From assembly GCA_019914945.1 (NCBI GenBank), contig CM034099.1:22408704-22472703 (forward strand): a DNA stretch of 64,000 nt, given 5' to 3'. Below are positions 61,201 through 64,000 of this stretch, piece by piece; position 1 is the stretch's first letter; each line of letters begins with the position of its first letter. Made by a program: the position numbers and the translations under genes. The stretch comes from Typha latifolia (lineage: Eukaryota; Streptophyta; Magnoliopsida; Poales; Typhaceae). A model generated the notes under the pieces. The model did not search any database, was not told the origin of the DNA, and saw only the letters and a program-made list of their open reading frames with translations.

Positions 61201-64000
61201 GCTTAGTTAGATGGAAATACATTAAGGAAAGTCTCACTAGTCACTTTAATAGCTTGTAATTCCTAGTATCTGACTCTCAATCAGGATACATCATCTAGAG
61301 TTTCCTTCAGCAAATTGATGATCTAAATTATGAACTTCTAACGAATTATTATTTGTTAACTCATCAACGAATTATTCTTTATTAACTCATCAACTACTTT
61401 AAAACCATAAGCTGGTAAAGAATGATTTTTTTTTCCAGTTCTCTAATACGTCTTGTAAGTGTGAGATATTTTGATAGACCAAAAAAATTGAGTTGACTTT
61501 AGTGGGTGTATTCTTTTTCCATTTAATTGACAATGTAGGTTAGGGAATATTTAAACTCAAGACTTCTTTTTTGATAGCATGTTAACTCACCGAGTAATCC
61601 AAATGTTATGGTTGTATAATGGTAGTTGACAGATGTTTCCTTATTTTCAATCAGTAGTAGTAGTAGTAGAAACTAGAAAGTACCTTCTTTTAATCTTTTA
61701 TATTGTAACACTCCTCACTTATGGGCTCAAGATATTAAAAGTGGATTTGAGTTATATGGTATATTTTATGTTTCAAATGATAGATAAACTCATAGACATG
61801 GCTGGATATGAATTCAAGACCTCCAATATTGTTATAATGTCATTTTGGCAAGTATTCTAAAAGCTTAAGCTAATAGAAAACAATGATTTTATTATTTTAT
61901 TATTTAACATGATTTAATCCCTTTCATTGTCCCTTTTTCCTTTAGTCTTGCTTAAATTATCTGACAGCATTTTTCTTCATGATTCAAGGCAGAAATGAAA
62001 CAGTTTGGAAAGGCTGATACATCAGTTTTGAAGCAGCACTATGAAAAGAAGCTATTGGAGTTGGAGCAGGAAAAGAAAGTACTGCAGGTTGGATTACTTT
62101 TCTGTAGTTTGAATAGTGTCTTGAGGTTCCATGATTGTTACAAAAGCTTCTTATATTGCAGAAAGAGATTGAAGACCTTCGTTTCAATCTAGCAAATATA
62201 TCTTGTACTTCTGGTGAGAGTGCTCACAAATTGAAAGAAGATTATCTTCAAAAATTGAACATGCTTGAATCTCAGGTGAGTCTATAGTTTCATCCATTTT
62301 ATAGTCCCTCAGAAAACTAAATTTGCTGTGCTTTTGTAGGTGTCGGGGTTGAAAAAAAAACAAGAGGCTCAAGCACAATTATTGAGACAAAAACAGAAAA
62401 GTGATGAAGCAGCTAAACGGTTGCAAGAGGAAATCCAACGGATTAAATCTCAAAAGGTTTCTATTTTCTACATGGAAGCTAACTTTTACAGTGCATTATT
62501 TACTTAGTGCAAGTATGATATTGATTTTGAATAATTAGGTTCATCTTCAACAAAAAATCAAGCAAGAATCTGAACAATTTAGATCATGGAAAGCTTCACG
62601 GGAGAAGGAAGTCCTACAGGTATTGCCTTTTGTCCTTGAACTTTATGGTGGCACTTGAAAAAGATAAAAAGATAAAAAGATATTTTATTGCTGAATCAGT
62701 ATAGGAGACCCTAAACGAGTTTAAGGGAGGTTCCTAAACTCAAAGCAAACAAGGCCTAGCAAGATCTTTCTTTTTTTTTCTTTTCAATCTTAGTATTTAA
62801 AACTTCTAGGAAATTTAAGACCAATTTGTCGTAATATAATGCTCTTCCTAGAGAAAGGATTAAGTTATATAAACCACTATAGCATAATTAAGCTTGTAAA
62901 GAAAATAAACCTTAGAATGCCACTATGATATTTCCCAAAATATTTTTTGCAGCATTTTGTTTTTCCAGTTTTATGGTAAATTTTAACAGATAATTCTGCA
63001 TCAGAGAATAATTAGCGTCTAGTGAGTGTTGTTTGGTTTAATGCATTCTTTTGTACTAATCCGGGATTTCTTAATAGGTTGTTGATCAATTTTTTATTAT
63101 TTTACTGGTGATATAAAAAAAATTGTTAATATTTTAAAGACTTTTTTATATGCTTGTAGATTTATATATTTGGACTTGATTTCTGGATGAAGATTGATGT
63201 GCACTATTTTGTTTTTAATGCATGATCTACGCAATTGGTTGTTCTTAGCTTTGGCGTTATTTAATTGTTGATTCCATGGTTCTACGTGTCGGATTGGGAT
63301 GAGCCGTCCAAAAAAATGATACTTATTTGTGGTATCGGTCATATCGGTTGTTTCGGCCAATCTGGGTTGTTTGAAAGTTCAATTAATGGTTGCTTCTTTT
63401 GTGTGTACTAATGTTTAGTTTATGTTTTTAATTGTCTTGCAGATTTGAAAGCCTGTAATTTAGTTACTTAGTAGTAGTAGTACATTGCTTCCGTAATACT
63501 TGTGTATTAATGCGTTTCAATCTTTCTTTTTTTAGCTCAAGAAGGAAGGGAGAAGGAATGAATATGAGATGCATAAGCTTTTGGCCTTAAATCAGAGGCA
63601 GAAGATGGTAGGCTGCCTCTCATGCATGTTTTCTTTCACTTTATTCTATGATCTTTATTTACATGTTCTATTATATTTGTAGGTCTTGCAACGGAAAACC
63701 GAAGAGGCTTCTTTGGCTACCAAAAGACTGAAGGAGTTATTGGAAGCAAAGAAGGCTTCTGGTCGTGAGATGTCTGGTAAGTGACAATGAAGTACTATTT
63801 CATATAATTTGTCTTCCTTATGGTTTACTTATTTTGAGGAAAATCATGCAGCTCCTGGGAATGCAAATGGTCCGGGGATTAAGGTACTAAACAAATATCT
63901 AACAATTTCTTACATAAATGTAATACTATATTGCGGCTTATCCTTTTCTGATGGGTGTATCATATTTGGATAAAGGCATTGATGCAAGCCATTGAACATG
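55209..64000 (+). CDS. KIN-4 family kinesin (FRA1-like), 3' truncated by window
   Basis: Twenty complete coding exons and the start of another were joined (55209-55343, 55573-55719, 55809-55961, 56282-56535, 57013-57188, 57262-57386, 58562-58598, 58696-58787, 58867-58980, 59045-59158, 59533-59619, 59718-59898, 60502-60602, 61989-62087, 62162-62275, 62340-62456, 62539-62619, 63536-63607, 63683-63776, 63852-63883, 63976-), giving 783 residues so far. The N-terminal motor is complete: P-loop GQTGSGKT (93-100), switch I SSRSH (229-233), switch [10 protein letters not shown] (267-274), then [13 protein letters not shown] (neck side). From about 375 on it is coiled coil. KIN-4 kinesins are plus-end motors that guide cortical wall-related transport and cellulose order (FRA1, rice BC12); about 1,000 residues are usual, so some 250 lie beyond the edge. 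The intron after exon 6 has a GC donor. Confidence 0.94.

Overview
The window is nuclear DNA from a flowering plant. Genes have many GT-AG introns, homologs are plant-specific, noncoding DNA is AT-rich with many simple repeats, and decayed LINE and LTR retrotransposons fill the gaps. GC-rich first exons (the acetyltransferase and the small HLH gene) next to AT-rich introns suggest a monocot, probably not a grass; the species cannot be named from sequence alone. No rRNA, tRNA, CRISPR array, organelle insertion or viral gene was recognised.

Layout. 1-14.9 kb is a gene-dense block on the minus strand: a plastid-type GNAT acetyltransferase (1456-3889, 2 exons), a PBL28-like cytoplasmic receptor-like kinase (4544-7077, 7 coding exons) and a DEG9-type trypsin/PDZ protease (8864-14926, 9 exons). 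15-18.4 kb holds a decayed LINE-type element on the minus strand. 18.9-24.1 kb is a two-exon HIG1-domain gene (plus strand) with a 4,967-bp, strikingly T-rich intron. 24.1-32.1 kb has no gene I can support. 32.4-34.1 kb is a seven-exon LHW-type bHLH-MYC_N regulator (plus). 34.1-40.5 kb is simple-repeat-rich noncoding DNA. 40.8-41.0 kb is a single-exon atypical HLH protein (plus) with a G-box cluster in its promoter. 43.3-45.7 kb is a two-exon conserved plant gene of unknown function (minus). 46.5-54.7 kb is repeat-derived, including a rearranged LTR element with inverted LTR ends at 52.4-54.5 kb. 55.2-64.0 kb carries the first 21 coding exons of a KIN-4 kinesin (plus), which runs off the window.

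Exons were joined by hand. Each junction was required to keep frame and restore the family sequence, and total lengths are all multiples of three (311, 349, 489, 83, 345, 73 and 168 residues for the complete genes). The genes do not form one pathway. The only hints of linkage are the kinase/acetyltransferase neighbourhood, which I recall also being adjacent in Arabidopsis, and two unrelated HLH-class regulators about 7 kb apart. I found no previously undescribed system. The points most worth a second look are the G-box/inverted-repeat promoter with its (TA)19 leader, the T-rich HIG1 intron with internal repeats, the inverted-LTR element, a GTTCGAAC palindrome repeat present at two loci, and a GC-AG intron in the kinesin.
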